Below are positions 32,744-33,420 of a stretch of DNA of 33,420 bases, piece after piece; within the stretch, counting starts at the first letter, position 1; the number at the start of each line of letters is the position of its first letter. The notes under the pieces are model-generated. The model worked only from the letters and a program-made list of their open reading frames with translations, ran no database searches and was not told where the DNA came from. Origin of the DNA: Nitrospinaceae bacterium (GTDB lineage Bacteria; UBA8248); assembly GCA_018669005.1 (NCBI GenBank), contig JABJAL010000027.1, positions 1 to 33,420 on the forward strand. The letters run 5' to 3'. Made by a program: the position numbers and the translations under genes.

Positions 32744-33420
32744 AAGCTGTCAGTGTTCATCAATTGGGCATGGAACACCCACTTGTGGTGGAAGATCTTC
32801 CCGATCCTGTAGCAGGAGCGGGGCAGATATTGGTTTGTGTGCATGCGGCGGGCGTGAATCCTCTTGAGATATCCATCCGCTCAGGAGATAACCCACGAGC
32901 CCGGCAGATGAAGTTGCCGATAATCTGTGGAACCGATGTGGCGGGTGAGGTTGAGGCCGTGGGTGAGGGTGTTGAGAAATTCCAGCCGGGCGACAGAGTG
33001 TGGGGTCGCTCCACCACTGGCGGTTATGCCGAAAAAGGGGTCCTCGCTGCTGGCTCGACAGGCCACCTACCTGACAGAATGAGTTATGGGGAAGGAGCTT
33101 GTCTTCCGATTCCGATGCTCACGGCCTGGAACGCGCTTGTCATCAAGACCAAGGCTCAGCCAGGTGAATCCGTTCTTGTTCAGGGCGGGGCGGGTGGCGT
33201 CGGGCATCTCGCAATACAGCTGGCTCGCCAGATGGGGTGCCACGTGTTTGCGACGGTGAGTTCAACTGAAAAGGGAGATTTCTGCCGTGCGGCGGGTGCC
33301 GAGGTGGTGATCAATTATCGTGATGAGGATGTTGCCGAACGGGTGAAGGAGATGACGGGTGGCCGCGGGGTGGACGTTGTTGTCGAGAATTCGGCTAAAG
33401 ACAATCTCCCGGGTGATCTC
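32740..33420 (+). CDS. MDR-family NADPH:quinone oxidoreductase (paralogue 3), 3' end cut off
   Basis: It is open from ATG 32740 to the window edge, 227 residues so far, with no stop. It starts MKAVSVHQLGMEHPLVVED. It has GTDVAGEVEAVGEGVEKF near 65, the loop VQGGAGGVGHLAIQLARQ near 145 and INYRDEDVAERVKEM near 190, so it is the same family as the two other MDR genes. About 97 residues of the end are missing if the lengths match. The start overlaps the previous stop by four bases. GGTGG about 10 bases upstream is the likely ribosome site. Confidence 0.9.
   Translation, partial: MKAVSVHQLGMEHPLVVEDLPDPVAGAGQILVCVHAAGVNPLEISIRSGDNPRARQMKLPIICGTDVAGEVEAVGEGVEKFQPGDRVWGRSTTGGYAEKGVLAAGSTGHLPDRMSYGEGACLPIPMLTAWNALVIKTKAQPGESVLVQGGAGGVGHLAIQLARQMGCHVFATVSSTEKGDFCRAAGAEVVINYRDEDVAERVKEMTGGRGVDVVVENSAKDNLPGDL

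Noticed and set aside
1-33420. CRISPR array, complete Thoeris system or transposon
   Set aside because: There are no regularly spaced repeats, no ThsA or other effector beside the TIR-like gene and no transposase or terminal repeats in either strand.

Overview
The window is about 33.4 kb of gene-dense bacterial DNA of moderately high GC. It holds 32 protein genes that I can support (the first and last are cut by the window edges) and one short pseudogene remnant. I see no tRNA, rRNA, CRISPR array, transposase or integrase. Starts are a mix of ATG, GTG and TTG, and most have clear Shine-Dalgarno sequences. The content is rich in acyl-CoA synthetases, a CoA-transferase, metallo-beta-lactamase-fold hydrolases, VOC proteins, zinc-free MDR quinone oxidoreductases and DMT transporters. 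That fits an uncultured heterotroph with a broad small-molecule catabolism (Tectomicrobia or a Desulfobacterota-like lineage would fit), but no taxonomic marker here proves the lineage.

Layout. 1-5283 (+) is a possible lipid module: type III polyketide synthase, FAD-dependent geranylgeranyl-reductase-like oxidoreductase, MMPL/RND exporter and secreted YceI lipid-binding protein. 5299-10162 (-) mixes an orphan Thoeris ThsB-like TIR protein, an unknown protein, an acetyl-CoA-synthetase-like enzyme and a nucleoside-deoxyribosyltransferase/TIR-like protein, with AT-rich stretches. 10222-16373 (-) reads, in transcription order: alpha/beta hydrolase, three tandem MBL paralogues, a second acyl-CoA synthetase and a DUF6868 membrane protein, then a decayed copy of an acyl-CoA-synthetase C-terminus. 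16534-18302 (+) holds a VOC protein, a DMT transporter and a cupin. 18322-22144 (-) holds a VOC protein, two tandem D-2-hydroxyacid dehydrogenases and a PrpF-family isomerase. 22487-27117 (+) holds an MDR oxidoreductase behind a perfect FNR-type palindrome, a CaiB/BaiF CoA-transferase, an FrsA-like alpha/beta hydrolase, a strong terminator and a DMT transporter. 27215-28033 (+) is an unusual DnaJ-like protein whose end overlaps a convergent methylmalonyl-CoA epimerase. 27973-30467 (-) is tRNA nucleotidyltransferase, PyrR and epimerase. 30639-33420 (+) is a TPR protein and two overlapping MDR oxidoreductases.

The most interesting points are: the polyketide-lipid synthesis and export module; signs of repeated duplication and decay of acyl-CoA synthetase genes (two full copies, one relic, and a two-copy hairpin element upstream of both full copies); two orphan NAD/nucleotide-type immune-like proteins; and a perfect FNR-like operator. 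I did not find a clearly new multi-gene defence system.
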